The notes under the pieces: generated by a model
The model's database searches: none
The model's input: the letters and a program-made list of their open reading frames with translations, nothing else
What the model was told of the DNA's origin: nothing
Program-made: the position numbers and the translations under genes
In this document: positions 11,445-22,679 of the stretch, one piece after another
Layout: each line of letters starts with the position of its first letter
How positions within the stretch are numbered: position 1 is the first letter of the stretch
Assembly: GCF_028769735.1 (NCBI RefSeq)
Contig: NC_088200.1
Coordinates: 68,020,061-68,084,060 of the forward strand
DNA length: 64,000 nucleotides
Reading direction: 5' to 3'
From: Zonotrichia leucophrys gambelii
Taxonomy: Eukaryota > Chordata > Aves > Passeriformes > Passerellidae

Positions 11445-12142
11445 TGTCAGTGTTGTAGTGTGTTTTAAGTTTCTCAGTTTGCTCCCCCATTTTATGTACT
11501 GTACCCTCCTTTGTTCTTTGTAAATGGTTCCTCTCTCCCCAGTTTTTCCCGCCACTGCCTCCTTGCCAGTTAAGTTGCCTGGTTACCATACTATTTTTAG
11601 TTGCTAATGTTACAGTTTGTAGAACCGCTCCTCCCTCATCCCACCTTATAAGTGGATGTTTTCTCCGCCCTGGGCACAGTCAATCACCCCCCACTCCTCC
11701 CAGGTTTCGAGAACCTTCTCCTCTCTGGGGGTTGTGGTTGGCTGTGGTCCCGGGGCCCCTCCTTTACTTTGTATTCGTTGGTTTCTGGTGTATGTCAGTT
11801 ACGTTCAGTACCTCCCTTTGAGTTTCCCCATTGGATAGCTGGGCTCCCCTCCTCTCTCCTCCCATTCCCTTTAAAACCTTGTCGCTCCCCCTGTTCGGGG
11901 CCATTTTGCTGGTTGGTGCCCCTCCGCGTTGGTGCCTCCGGATCACCCAATAAACCAACTGTTCACCCCCAGCAAGTGGTCACCTCCTTTATCGTCTCTC
12001 GTGCGCAACTCCGAGCTCTTCCTCCAGCCCAGCCTGAGGCCAAGACGCCAAGGGGGGCTGGCTTCTTATGCGCAGGGGCGTTGGCCTTCTCACCCCTCGT
12101 GCTAGCCGGATCTAGGGCCGCGTACGCCCTCACGCATGTCAG
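11445..12142. repeat. target-site duplication TGTCAG flanking the LTR
   Basis: TGTCAG at 11445-11450 and 12137-12142 abuts the terminal TG and CA of the LTR. The copies are identical, so the insertion boundaries are exact and the flanks have not rearranged. Confidence 0.85.
11451..12136 (+). mobile_element. solo LTR, ERVK-like, with 6-bp target duplication
   Basis: The element begins TGTTGTAGTGTGTTTTAAG and ends CCTCACGCA. TGTCAG lies immediately on both sides (11445-11450 and 12137-12142). A 6-bp duplication is the ERVK/alpharetrovirus-type signature. Inside, a promoter-like ctttaaaacc near 11870 precedes AATAAA at 11949-11954, giving U3-R-U5 order on the + strand. The sequence is pyrimidine-rich and GC-richer than its surroundings. 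It starts like the 3' LTR of the retroviral remnant at 16792 (TGTTGTGGTGTG), suggesting related families. The 181-codon open frame across it is not a gene. No internal sequence remains. Confidence 0.85.
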
Positions 12143-15100
12143 GCTTTTAAATTCTAAAGTGTCAGTGGCTATACCTGAGAATAGAAAAGAGCAATAGGCA
12201 ATAAGTAGGCAGTTAGACAAAACCATGTATTGACAGGAAAATGTTAAGAAATAACTCTTTTCCATTCTTCTGCTTCTCATACTCTTGCTCTTGCTGTGAT
12301 TCTTTGCCTTACACATTACACATTTTTGCAGCCAGAAACATAAACTACACAATTTAAGCAATACATTAAAAAACCCAAACCTCAAAAAATAACAAATACC
12401 AACATCAGTGTAAATATTCCCCAAATATTTCCTTCAAACTCTACTACATCTTTTGAACTCAGAAGAAAGACTTTTCAAAGCAAACATCACAATCTGTAAT
12501 CATTTTTTCATCATGTTGTAGCACACCAATCTTGTATTAACCTTTCAATAAAAGATTTGTATGTTTTCTAGGAGCCAAAATGCAGTTTTTGAAAGAATTT
12601 CAGCAAGGTGCAGCACATTCTGTAGCACTGAGATGAGAAGATGCAAGACTTTCCAGTATTTTCAAACATTTTCTGAGAGAATTTTTGTGAACATTTACAA
12701 TCACACAAGTACCAATCTTTACTTGCTCCCTGCGGTAACCCTGGCTTGAAACCCCTCCTAATTATAAATTTATGTTCTGTAAATTTCTTAGAAACTTACA
12801 GAAGAACACAAACATTTTAATAAACTAGCTTTGGTTAACTAGTGGTTTCACTTGAGAAACATGAGTATGATTTAAATTCACCAAACACAGATGTTAGAGT
12901 TAAAGGAAATCACAGAAAAACTGTGTTTGCAATTGCATTAAAATACAAAACATGTTTGACTGGAAGTGGGTGCCTATGCATGGGACTATGCCACTAAAGC
13001 ACCTTAGTTTTCCAGGGTTATTGCTGATCACCCCAGAGAGAGTTTTTTATACAACTCAGTAAACTAGAAATTATACTTGTAAGATTTGCAAATGTTCTCT
13101 GTTCTAAATACATAATCAGCATAAGCGTATTGCATAATTTTAGATCATGAACACTCTGCCTATCTATAGGCAAAGTGTTTTCAAGGTTTATGGTCTTGAA
13201 AAAATGAAAATACAACATATGAGTTACAAAAATATCAATTTTACCAAGCATCTCAAAATCAAACATTGCTAATCCTATGTACATCCAGACACTTCAAGTC
13301 ACCAACTGTTCCTCAGCCTCTGGAATGTGATGGTGTCATTATGGACATCATATATTCTTCAGAAAAACTTAAGGAGTTAAATTATATTTCAATGCCTTAA
13401 ATGTCTTTCCAGGTCATCTTGAAAATTACCATGCATTCCAAAAGTTTTCCTCTGGAAAAAAAAACTCAAAACTTTTCGAGTTTGATGCAATCTTTCAATT
13501 CTTAAAAGGATATGAGACCAATAATTAAAAAAAAAAATGTAATGACAATATGAAAGAGGTATTAAAAGGACCAACATGTGAGAAAAGGATCTCACAATTT
13601 TTCAAACAAAATTTACTTCAACTCAATTCAAATTCTGTTTTCCAAAAATAAGCAAGAAATTTTAGGAGAATATCTGTAATAAAAAAAAATTGCAGCTAAC
13701 CTATGTATTGTCTGCTACAAATGAGGGGATAATCAATTTTTCAGGAAGAATTGCATGATAGAAGAAAATTCTTGAAGATGGAACATAAAATTGCAAGGTG
13801 AATTCTAATGCCTGTGATGTACTGGAATCTGTTGGAGAATGCAACATGAACTTGCTGTCTGCTATGTTGATGCATTGATATTATTAATAATATTCATCAA
13901 ATTTTGATACTTCTGCTAGCTTTCCATCGGACTGTGAAAACCTTTATTTTAGATGCAAGCCCAGGGAGCGAAACATGATGGGTGAGTTTGTTTCCTCTGA
14001 TGCTTTCTAGATGAGCTATGAGAGGAGATATGTGCGATGGGGTCTTGCTCATGCTGAAATTTATCACTTCTCTTCAGGTTCAATTGAAATAATTGTCAGG
14101 TTTGGATTTGGAAGCCTTTTTTGCAGTCTTGAATTGGTTATGGGTTTGAGTTCTGTAGTTCATGACTGTAGGTGTGTCCCAGCACATCCAAGGTTTCTGT
14201 GCATCCTCTGTTTGCTGTAACTGACGGGTCTGTGCCAGCAAGGGACTGAGCTCAATGGCTAAGATGGTACCTGTGGCACCAGGCTTCTGCTCTGGCAGAT
14301 CCACATGAAGTAGCACGTCTGTACAGGCTCTTGACATTTGCTATTTGATATTTCATAAGTTACGGGCACAAACTTGCAGCCACAGCCAGAAGTGAGTCAC
14401 TGTACACGTGTGCGTGTCCTTTGTACAAACCCCAAGCAACTAAACTTCTGAAGACTAAGGAAAAATACACTGGTGTACTTACAATGCTAGAAAAACCCAA
14501 ACAAACAAAAAAACACCAAAAAAACCCCAAAACCTACCAATCAACCAAACATCAGAAAAACCCAACCAACCAAACCCAAAAACAATATCAAAAACAAAAA
14601 ACCAAACTAAAACCACAAAAAAATCCTAAAACCCAAATAATTAAAAAAAAAACACCCTAGATCACATTATTCTTTCAGTTTGATGTAATTATAAAGGACA
14701 CAAAATTGGAACAATGGAGCAGTCTGCATAAGGAAGACTGAGATATTGACTTTGCAGCCCTTTCTAGTTTTTTTTTTCTAGTTCAATTTTTTCAGAAGGT
14801 GTGTGCCCCTGGTTCTGGCCAGGAGAATCAATATTATGTATATTTCCAAAGAGCACTGTTTCCATGTATGACAAATACGTACTTCATCATTGAGGAAGAG
14901 TCGAAATTATTTAGGCTGTTATTAATTATTATTATTAATATGGGGGAATTAATTCATGAGTACACACTACACATTTCTTGAATGACTGCAACATATCAGA
15001 GTAATTCCAATGCTCTTTCACTGACAGAGCTGGGACAGAAAGTGTGTCCCCCTCGGAAATTCTCATTTTTGAGACAAAAATTAAAATTGAAACTACATAA

Positions 15101-15788
15101 CTATAAATCATAAATTCCAATCTCCAGTGGACAGCTGGGGAGACTATCATGTTCTGGAGAGCAAAGGAAATCCTACAGCCATAAATCATCTGCTGAATAT
15201 TTTGGATTTAAGTTAGAGTAATAGCCAAAACATGACACCACTCAAATGCCCATTACATCACAGGAAGCTAATTGTTCTAAAAACGTGCCTTTTTGCAAAG
15301 CCTTGCAAGTGGTGATGATGAAGTACCACACTCACAGTTTTAAAGCAAAGGAAGTCACAGGCATACAAGTCAACTGGTTTTCCTGTGGTGGAGAAAGTTA
15401 TGTGAGAAGTAACTCCCATAGCTACTTCTGAGCAGGGACTGTAAGAATAATAAATCTTTAAAAGAGGCACAAAATTATTTTTTTTTTTTAATAAACCCAC
15501 TGTGGTCTGTCTTTCTTTTATGGCTTGGAAGACAATTTTAATTTGAGTTCACTTGTGAAGGAAAATTAGTCAAGATTTCTACAAATCTGTGTTTCTAAAG
15601 ACCAGATGGTACTGATTTGAACATAAGGAAAAAAAGCAGAAAGAATATCAGACAGTGGGGGAAACCAACAAACAATCCTTTATTAATTCCATAGCCTCTT
15701 ATTAATGCTGATATTTTTTTATGTTTCAAAACCTGTATTTTTCAGCCTAGCTGCAAATAATGTCCTTCTTGTGTCATGTATTTTTCTC
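12143..15788. other. noncoding, no recognised gene
   Basis: AT-rich sequence without a supported gene. It holds an almost G-free C/A tract (14491-14658) and several A or T homopolymers. A short segment at 13953-13980 is bracketed by an acceptor-like and a donor-like sequence, but nothing supports it as an exon. Confidence 0.5.
14491..14658 (+). repeat. C/A-rich low-complexity tract
   Basis: About 170 bases consist almost wholly of A and C in irregular aaaaccc, accaacc and acaaaa words, with almost no G and few T. The strong strand asymmetry marks a decayed (CAAAA)n-like simple repeat. The + frame is open only because stop codons need T. Confidence 0.85.
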
Positions 15789-16253
15789 CAAGCCATTGTA
15801 GAAAGAACTCACCGGGATATTAAAAGAGTCCTGGACCAGCAACAACAGGTTCTGAAGGTAGAACCTCCCCACATCCGGTTATCCAGGGCACTATTCACAA
15901 TCAATTTTCTGAATTGTTCTTTTGACAGCCTGAACCCACCCATCCTACGCCACTTTGGGGGGAGCAGTCACAAGTTGATAAAAGAAAAACCTCCGGTTTT
16001 AGTAAAAGACCCTGAGACTTGGAAAATGGTGGGACCTTACAAATTGGTTACTTGGGGACGTGGATACGCCTGTGTGTCCACCCCCTCTGGTTTAAGGTGG
16101 GTTCCTTCCAAATGGGTAAAACCCTATGTTCCCAAAGTCTCAGAGAAATCTGCAGAAGCGCCCCAGGTTGCTCACGCTGCCTGGAGAAGAAAACCTCGCG
16201 CGCGTTCTCTGGAGGAAATTCCATTTAAGCCTCCTATCTGGAATAGTTTGTAA
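15789..16253 (+). pseudogene. pol: endogenous retrovirus pol remnant: integrase C-terminal part
   Basis: The frame picks up the retroviral integrase at Q-A-I-V-E-R, where the Glu (15801-15803) corresponds to the last acidic residue of the D,D-35-E catalytic triad. It continues through the end of the catalytic core and the C-terminal DNA-binding domain (KEKPPVLVKDPETW, VTWGRGYACVS, RWVPSKWVKPYVPK) to TAA 16251-16253. The zinc-binding HHCC domain and the first two catalytic acids are missing, because sequence left of 15789 is unrelated host DNA. The remnant cannot integrate DNA. The style is that of avian alpha/beta-like (class II) elements. The remaining frame of about 154 codons has no internal stop, so the copy is not very old or the decay happens to be silent. 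Confidence 0.85.
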
Positions 16254-16319
16254 TATATGTTTGTCTCAAGTTTTTGTACCAGTTTAGATCCCACTGTTCG
16301 TGTGTAGCCTCGAGACGCC

Positions 16320-16753
16320 ATGAGACCGAGCCTGCTTCTCGTCCTACTCGTGATCATCCCACCTGCAATCTCCTACATAGTACCGCAGCCCAAACCACAT
16401 ATGGACTACCTCGATAAAGGTTCTCAGACATCAACAGAGAAACTGACAACGGGCTGAATGGACTTTTCAATGGCTGGGGAATCTTGGGCTCGTTGGGATC
16501 TATTCTGAAAACTGTATTTTTAGTGCTGTTTATTTTAGTTATAGTTATTGTAGTTTTTAGCATTGTTTTTGGACTAATCAAACACATGGTTCTCAAGTTA
16601 ATCTCAAGCTCATCTCCCCCTCCTGAGGTCTACCATTTGGAAGCCCTCAGTGCTCCAGTGGATGACCTAGAGGCCTCAGTGGAAAACACTGACCCTCCTG
16701 TAGAAGAAGAACCGATTTACCAACCATGGTTTGGCAATCATTCTGCACCATAA
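16320..16753 (+). pseudogene. env: endogenous retrovirus env remnant with large internal deletion
   Basis: ATG at 16320, 66 bases after the pol stop, opens a signal-peptide-like start (MRPSLLLVLLVIIPPAIS, a hydrophobic leader) that soon runs into TGA at 16456. From about 16454 another frame encodes the end of a transmembrane subunit. It has a hydrophobic membrane span (about 16505-16580, rich in V, I, L, F) and a cytoplasmic tail with many Glu and Pro ending GNHSAP at TAA 16751-16753. Nearly all the surface subunit and the ectodomain of the transmembrane subunit are absent, and the two pieces are out of frame. No envelope function is possible. Receptor binding and fusion regions are not present. 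Confidence 0.8.
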
Positions 16754-16782
16754 ACACAGTCCTCTTCTTTTTAAACAAAACT

Positions 16783-16791
16783 AGGGGGAGA
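16783..16791 (+). promoter_or_regulatory. retroviral polypurine tract
   Basis: AGGGGGAGA lies directly before the TG of the 3' LTR, the position of the primer for plus-strand DNA synthesis in retroviruses. It confirms orientation and the LTR start. Confidence 0.8.
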
Positions 16792-17247
16792 TGTTGTGGT
16801 GTGTTGCAATGTCCTGTTTTACCTTCCCCCTTCCCCCTCGCCCCTCGCTGAGTGTGCCCTGTCAATCAGGCTAACATACCAGCAAGGCGTCGTGTGATAG
16901 GTGTCCCTAGTCCCTTGAGACCCTGCCCCTGTCCCCTCCCCTTCCCCTGCCCTGAGCTTAAAATGTTAATGAGACCATGTGGCCTGTATTCTGTTGGAGG
17001 AATTGTCCCAGCGCAGACCTCTGCACCCATGGAATAAACATCTGGATATAACCCTCTAGCAGAATCCACTCCCTTTCTTATCTTCACCATCGCCAGAAGC
17101 TCTCTCTCCTGAGGTAAACGGAGTCCTGACAAGCCTGGACTTGCGTCTTGTGCCCCGCTGCACTCTCCGCCAGCCAAGGTATCTCTGGGGTAAAGCACCA
17201 CAGTGCTGCCTTTGGCCCAGCAGCGAGGGTCAGAACTGGCCCAGGCA
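16792..17247 (+). mobile_element. 3' LTR of the endogenous retrovirus remnant
   Basis: The LTR starts TGTTGTGGTGTGTTGCAATG directly after the polypurine tract. U3 is pyrimidine-rich. AATAAA at 17033-17038 marks R, and the likely end is the CA at 17246-17247 (ggcccaggca). The right border is inferred from LTR convention. No matching target duplication is visible because the left part of the provirus, including any 5' LTR, is lost. The first dozen bases resemble the solo LTR at 11451. Confidence 0.75.
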
Positions 17248-19879
17248 CCATCTAACTGGTTATATTGGGATTCCTATTCCAATATACAGCAAATTAGTTA
17301 TACTTGATTTCCACAAAGATTTAATGTTATCCTTATCATCTATTACATGTAGTGGTAAGCCTTACCACATATATCTGAAATTTTCTCTCTAAATTTAACA
17401 TGAGAAGTAGAGCAGGTAGGAGAGTCAAAGAGCTATTCAGGTTGTCATTGCTGAGAATGTTTTGAAGATGGCAACTTTTTTCATATGTTTAATTGATCGT
17501 TTGTGAATATTGATACTTTTTAAAAGGAATTGCATGAATTAAGATAAGCATCTTATATTATTTAAAGACTCTAAATTATATATCACATCATATTAACATA
17601 CCCAACCTCTCATTAAAAATAGTGCCCGGATTTGAAAGTAGCTGTCAAAATTCATAAGATTTATCCTGGAGTAAGTTCTCTCTCAACAGAAAGAATTCAT
17701 CCAAAGCAAGTGTCTTTCTGTCTTTCTATCCCTATTCATCTTTGAAAATTACTATAATTTTATAACCTTCTTATCTTTCCAGATTATTTTTAAGATTCTT
17801 GATGGAAAATGTAAAACAGGATTCATATTAAGTATATGCAGTTCTAGATGAGCTTATCCAGCCTTTTTTTCTAAATGCCATGGATTTGCCTTTGCTTTAA
17901 CTTATAGATGATATCATAATAAGTCAATTAATGCAGAATAATTATTTACAGGTTTGGGGATCTTCATATCTGATGACCACTGAGAGGTAAAAGAGTGAAA
18001 ACCAGTCCTATTAATGTTCATAAATGAAGAGGCTTCATAGGTATCACTAAGCATAGTATTCCTACACAGACAAGCACTACCAAACTGTATCAATTACTGT
18101 GCTGGAAGCATTCATTTGCAGTCAAAAACTGGGGTCCTTTTAGTTCTAAATACAAGAAAAAGTCAGAAATCTGAGTTGTATTTGCTCCACTGGCTGTACT
18201 TTCACCAGGCTTCTTACTCCACAGGGACAGGAAAAGACAGAAAATGCTGCCAAAAGCCTTTTGGTCAACTACACAGTAGAAGAAGGGAAAAAGTGTTCCT
18301 GACCATTTAGTTAGTTGTCTTAAAAATACGAATATTTTGCTATGTACATGGCAGGAAGCTCCATGGTGTTGCTGAGAGAAATACAGTTAAGGCCCATGGA
18401 AAAATATTTTCAAGGAAAGGATAACACATTCAAAGATACCAAAATGGGAAGGAACAACAAGCACTACTTACCTTAGATATTTACTGAAAATTTGTAGATT
18501 TTTCTCTTGGAAAACAGATTAAAATTCACATCTACATAATTTCAGAGTAAAGTTGACTCCATGGTTTCTGAGAGTAATTTTTCACATAAGCTCTTGGTGA
18601 TAAACTCCAATACTTTATAATTGCCTACTTCCAGCCTGTGAAACTTGTTTCTCTTTTCTCTCCCAGACTGAATAGATTTGCTTACAGATTTGCTCCTCAT
18701 GAGAGGCTGGGTGCTCAGATCTGGGTGACCCTCACACCCTCACACCCTTTTACTTTCTTTACCTTCTGAAACTTGGCCTTGGGCTTCCTGGTCTCAGCAC
18801 TGCATGCTACCCCAAAGCACTCCCAGAGACAGCGCTTTCCAGCCCTGGAGTAATTGCCCTGACGTTAATCCACTGTAGCACATCTGGACTGGACCCTAGC
18901 TGCGTATGCAGCTGAATCAGGTCAGTTTTCCAAAAAAAGAAGAAGAAAATACCAACTCTCTTTATTATTTATTGCTGGACCAATCCTTATCCCATCCGAA
19001 ATATTTGCAGGAAAGACGTGATTCAGATGAATGAAATTCAGATTTGCTCATAAAATTATTGTTGGATCAAGAATTTGTCTCCTAGCAAAAACAGTTGCTG
19101 ATTGAGATCTCACTGTTAACAGCTATGTTTTGAGAGCTGGGAACAACAGAAAAAAATTCCATTTAAAATTTTCCTTGTCCATTGCTTTAAAATGTGAAGA
19201 ACTGGCTCCAAAAACACACAGTAATGCTTGGTGATGTGTTTTCTTGTCATAAGCAAAAGTTGTAAGGTCACGATGAAGATGTCTAAGCTGTTGCTAGTTT
19301 TAAGTTCACAAATTCTAAAGCATATTGACAGCCAAATTGAGTTACCTTCTGTTAATTGCAAGATTTTCTGGGTAAACAACGGAGTTTATATTTCTTTGAG
19401 AAAATTAAGTGAAATTTTGTCACTGGAGGTTAGCAGAATTTAAGAAAATATCACAAATCAAAAAATCACCTGTCATTATTTCTTTTCTTCAGAACAACTA
19501 TGGGTTAATGCTTTAGAACTTTTTCTGTTTGAAAAGTTTGGTTTTTTCCTTTTTGTTTACTGTGGCAAAGAGTTATCAGTATTCTACTCCAGCCTGAGTT
19601 GTAGTTCTGAATTACTGGTGATTAACAAGCGTCTGATGTTTAGTGGCCCCTTCCAATAACACAAATTATAAGTTATTTTAATGTTTTACTTACACATTAC
19701 ACTTTAATAACTTTCTGTTTTAACAGCTGTGTCACCTTCCACACGCGAATATCTTCAAGGCCTCCTTTACTGCTTAGAGAGACAACATGAAATGTTGACA
19801 ATGATACAAAAAAAAAAAAAGTAACTTTAGTTACAAGTGAAAATAACAAGGCAGTACAACGTGAGTCCATCTTTTTTGA

Positions 19880-19965
19880 TTATTTGGCTGGGTTTTTTTG
19901 TTGTCGTTTGTGGTTTTTTATGATTGATGTTTGGGTTTGGGGTATTTTTTGTTTTGTTTATTGAT
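19880..19965 (+). repeat. G/T-rich low-complexity tract
   Basis: The run is almost wholly G and T (gggtttttttgttgtcg, gtttgggtttgggg, ttttttgttttgttta). It is the strand complement in character to the C/A tract at 14491, as if the same class of simple repeat had decayed in the other orientation. Confidence 0.75.
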
Positions 19966-20550
19966 AAAAAAATAGAAAGAAGCCAACTGATGTTCATATG
20001 ACAAGAAAATGTCTGTTTTCTGCTCAGAGAAAATGACTGTAGAGATTCTGCTCTCTGCCTAACTATAGTGTCTGAATTCCTCCTCATGTGCAAAAGGTAT
20101 GTCCACTAAAGGAACTATAGGAAATTGTATTTAATTTAGAAAATATGGTCCTATTGTGTTTATTTATTTATTGTTCCTAAAAGCTAACCACATATGTGCA
20201 TATTAATATTTTTTTAAACTAGGCTAGATCTTGTCTGGAAAAAATAAATATGCATTTTGCTCAACACTGAAGATTTTCTAGAGATACATCACTGTAGGCA
20301 TTTCTCTTCAGAAAAGAGATAAAAAATTGTGGCATGTCTTGCATGCAGTGGTGATTGCAATGAGAGCTTGGAATTTAGCAGACCTGTGTAAATGCTCTCT
20401 GGAATCAGCATGCTTGTCTAACAGAGTAACAGACAGATGATGACCTTTCTTCAATAGGAGGCATAAATTTTAATAAAAAGAGGCATTGGCTAGTGTATTT
20501 CTGCTAACATGTTGTTTTAATTTTCTTAAAATCAGTAGACAATGAGTAGA

Positions 20551-20618
20551 TACATATATGTGTGTACATATATATGTATATATATATATATATTTATATA
20601 TATTTATATGCATATAAG
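20551..20618. repeat. (TA)n/(TATG)n microsatellite
   Basis: Alternating TA with TG and TTTA interruptions, including an uninterrupted tatatatatatata core at about 20577-20592. It is a likely length polymorphism and a site of easy DNA unwinding. Confidence 0.85.
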
Positions 20619-22290
20619 AACATATCAAATGCTGCCCTAGGTTGTCTTGCTCTGTCTCCCCAGGGAGATGCATCCATGAGAGAGTTTTGCCTGTGGGTAG
20701 AAAAAATACCAGTACCCAAGCACAGCTGACGCCTCCTGGGAGCAGGCACAGTGCCATGTGCCTTGCTGTGTGCCTTGGCTCCTGGGCTGCCCTGCCCAGT
20801 GATCCCCTGCTCAACAGCTCTGATGGATGAGCACAGCTTTAGAGCTCACATGTCAGTGCATCCTTATGAATTTATCTCAGCCACATTTACTCTGGATCCA
20901 AAAAAATCCCCTCTTCCAGTAAAGCCTGTAGCTGCCCAAGAGAGTGATGGAAGACAGAGCTGAAATAGTCCCCAGTTTGTATTCACGGCACCTATTCCTG
21001 TCCTAGAGAATGACAGCATATAGATAGATAGACCTTGTGAAATAAGGAAAGAATATCAGGTGGTACACTGTGGTTTTACACATTCTGCTCAGTAATAAGG
21101 ATGACAACAGTGTCTCAAGAGCTGTTTCTCATTATCACTGTTTCTTAGTAAAGAATTGCATTACAGTAGCGAGTTTCAGCTTTTTTTTTTTTTTTCCTGC
21201 ATGATGCTACATTACACCAAATCAGAAGAAATGTGACAGACATGGGGTGAAATCTGCAGTTAGAAAATTTTCACAACCACTGCATAAGAGATAATCTGCT
21301 TACTACTCTGTGTGTCCCAGCTTGAGAAATGTCCACATGCCAAAGGTTGGGGGTGAGCTCACTTTTCTTTGGAACTTATCCAGACCTTTATAGCATACAA
21401 TTTCCAAGAAAAGTTGTAAAACAATATTATGTGAGATCTTATACATTGTGGCCAATGCTAGCAGAAGCATTACATAAAATGATGGATGCCAGTGAGGAAA
21501 AGGTAATGCTTGAAGATAGAACCATCAGCTCCCACTGAAGGTGGGAACTTCCAATATCAGGAAGGTAACAGTAGCACACTAAGTTTACCAAAACAGAGGC
21601 ACTCTTTTGCAAAGATACTTGAAATTTTAATAACAAATCTGTGATACAAAATCTCGGAGGGACACTCCAACTCACATGAACAACATCGCCTAACCAAAGC
21701 AAGTTGTCATGAAAAAAAATTACTTCATTTTTAAGACAAAATTTCAAACAGTGGGACTCAGAATAAAAATACGGACTTATATATTCATAATTTTTCTTGA
21801 ACAGGATTTCTTCAAGCAATTGCAAAGCATTCTATCTAGACCATATTTAAGACTTGTATTACAAAGTAGTTCTCAAATAAAGTATTGAGATTGAAAATTC
21901 TTAATTGGTGCCTTAAGAATAGAGAAGTGGAATCTAAATTCAGTAAAATTCAGGACTTCTGTTATTCCAGAAAACTTACTCTTTATCCAAATATTGTGTG
22001 TGCTCAAAAGAAAAGAAACTGTATTCAAGGGTGATTATGGAAACTCATCTTTGGCTAAGAGACTGCTTCTAATTCAGCTTAAGACTAATGGGAACATTTG
22101 AATTATGAACCCCAAACAGAGGGTTCTTAATGACAGTACTTACAGACACTGGGCTGCATTGGCAGACAGATTTCCGATAATGCAGCACATAAAGGGGAGA
22201 AGGAAATTTTTTTAGAAAACAGACTCCTCAGGAGTCATCAAATACAGGGGAAAGCAGAGCTGTACACCAGTGTTGATTAACAGCTGTAGT

Positions 22291-22310
22291 CAGTATATAA
22301 ATATATACTG
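22291..22310. repeat. inverted repeat CAGTATATA-aa-TATATACTG
   Basis: Two 9-bp perfect arms are separated by two bases. The site is AT-rich and could extrude a small hairpin. No function is indicated. Confidence 0.75.
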
Positions 22311-22679
22311 TTGTATACTGCTAGAGATAGTTAAAGGAAAGAAACATTGAGGGAGTTTTTTGTTCTGCATTAAATGGTAAGGAGAGAGGAAAAATATGAC
22401 AATGTTTTTATAGAAAGGGTTTGTAGCCTGTTCTAGATGACACTAATAATTGAACTATCCAAGCCTTTTCCCATGGTGTGTAAACAAGATTTATCTTAAT
22501 TTGAAAATATTTTTTTTCTTTGCAATGTAACTTTCTGTGCTGCTGCAACCTCACAATCGCACATTGCTTGAGCATTCAGCTGCTAGCCCAGGGAGAATCT
22601 TACAGGAATACTGCTACATCGATTAGACAGATTAGGGAAGCAATGTTATGAAGAGATCATAATCTTTCACTGATTCCAT

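Larger units (their letters stand above)
15789..17247 (+). mobile_element. 5'-truncated class II endogenous retrovirus
   Basis: The order is integrase end, env leader, env transmembrane end, polypurine tract, LTR: the intact gene order of a simple retrovirus with everything upstream of the integrase core removed. The left junction falls inside the integrase core and abuts ordinary AT-rich DNA. A deletion in host DNA after insertion, or recombination, would explain the missing 5' part. No gag, protease or reverse transcriptase is seen anywhere near. Confidence 0.85.
17248..22674. other. noncoding, no recognised gene
   Basis: AT-rich DNA with no supported gene. It contains a G/T-rich tract (about 19880-19965), a TA-rich microsatellite (20551-20618), a T15 run near 21181 and a near-perfect palindrome at 22291-22310. 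Open frames are short and unsupported. Confidence 0.5.

Noticed and set aside
11652..12197. 181-codon open frame
   Set aside because: It lies within the solo LTR, which is exactly bounded by TGTCAG duplications; the openness follows from pyrimidine-rich LTR sequence.
13953..13980. 28-base mini-exon between an acceptor-like tttattttag and a donor-like ggtgagt
   Set aside because: Such pairs are frequent by chance and no adjoining exons were found.
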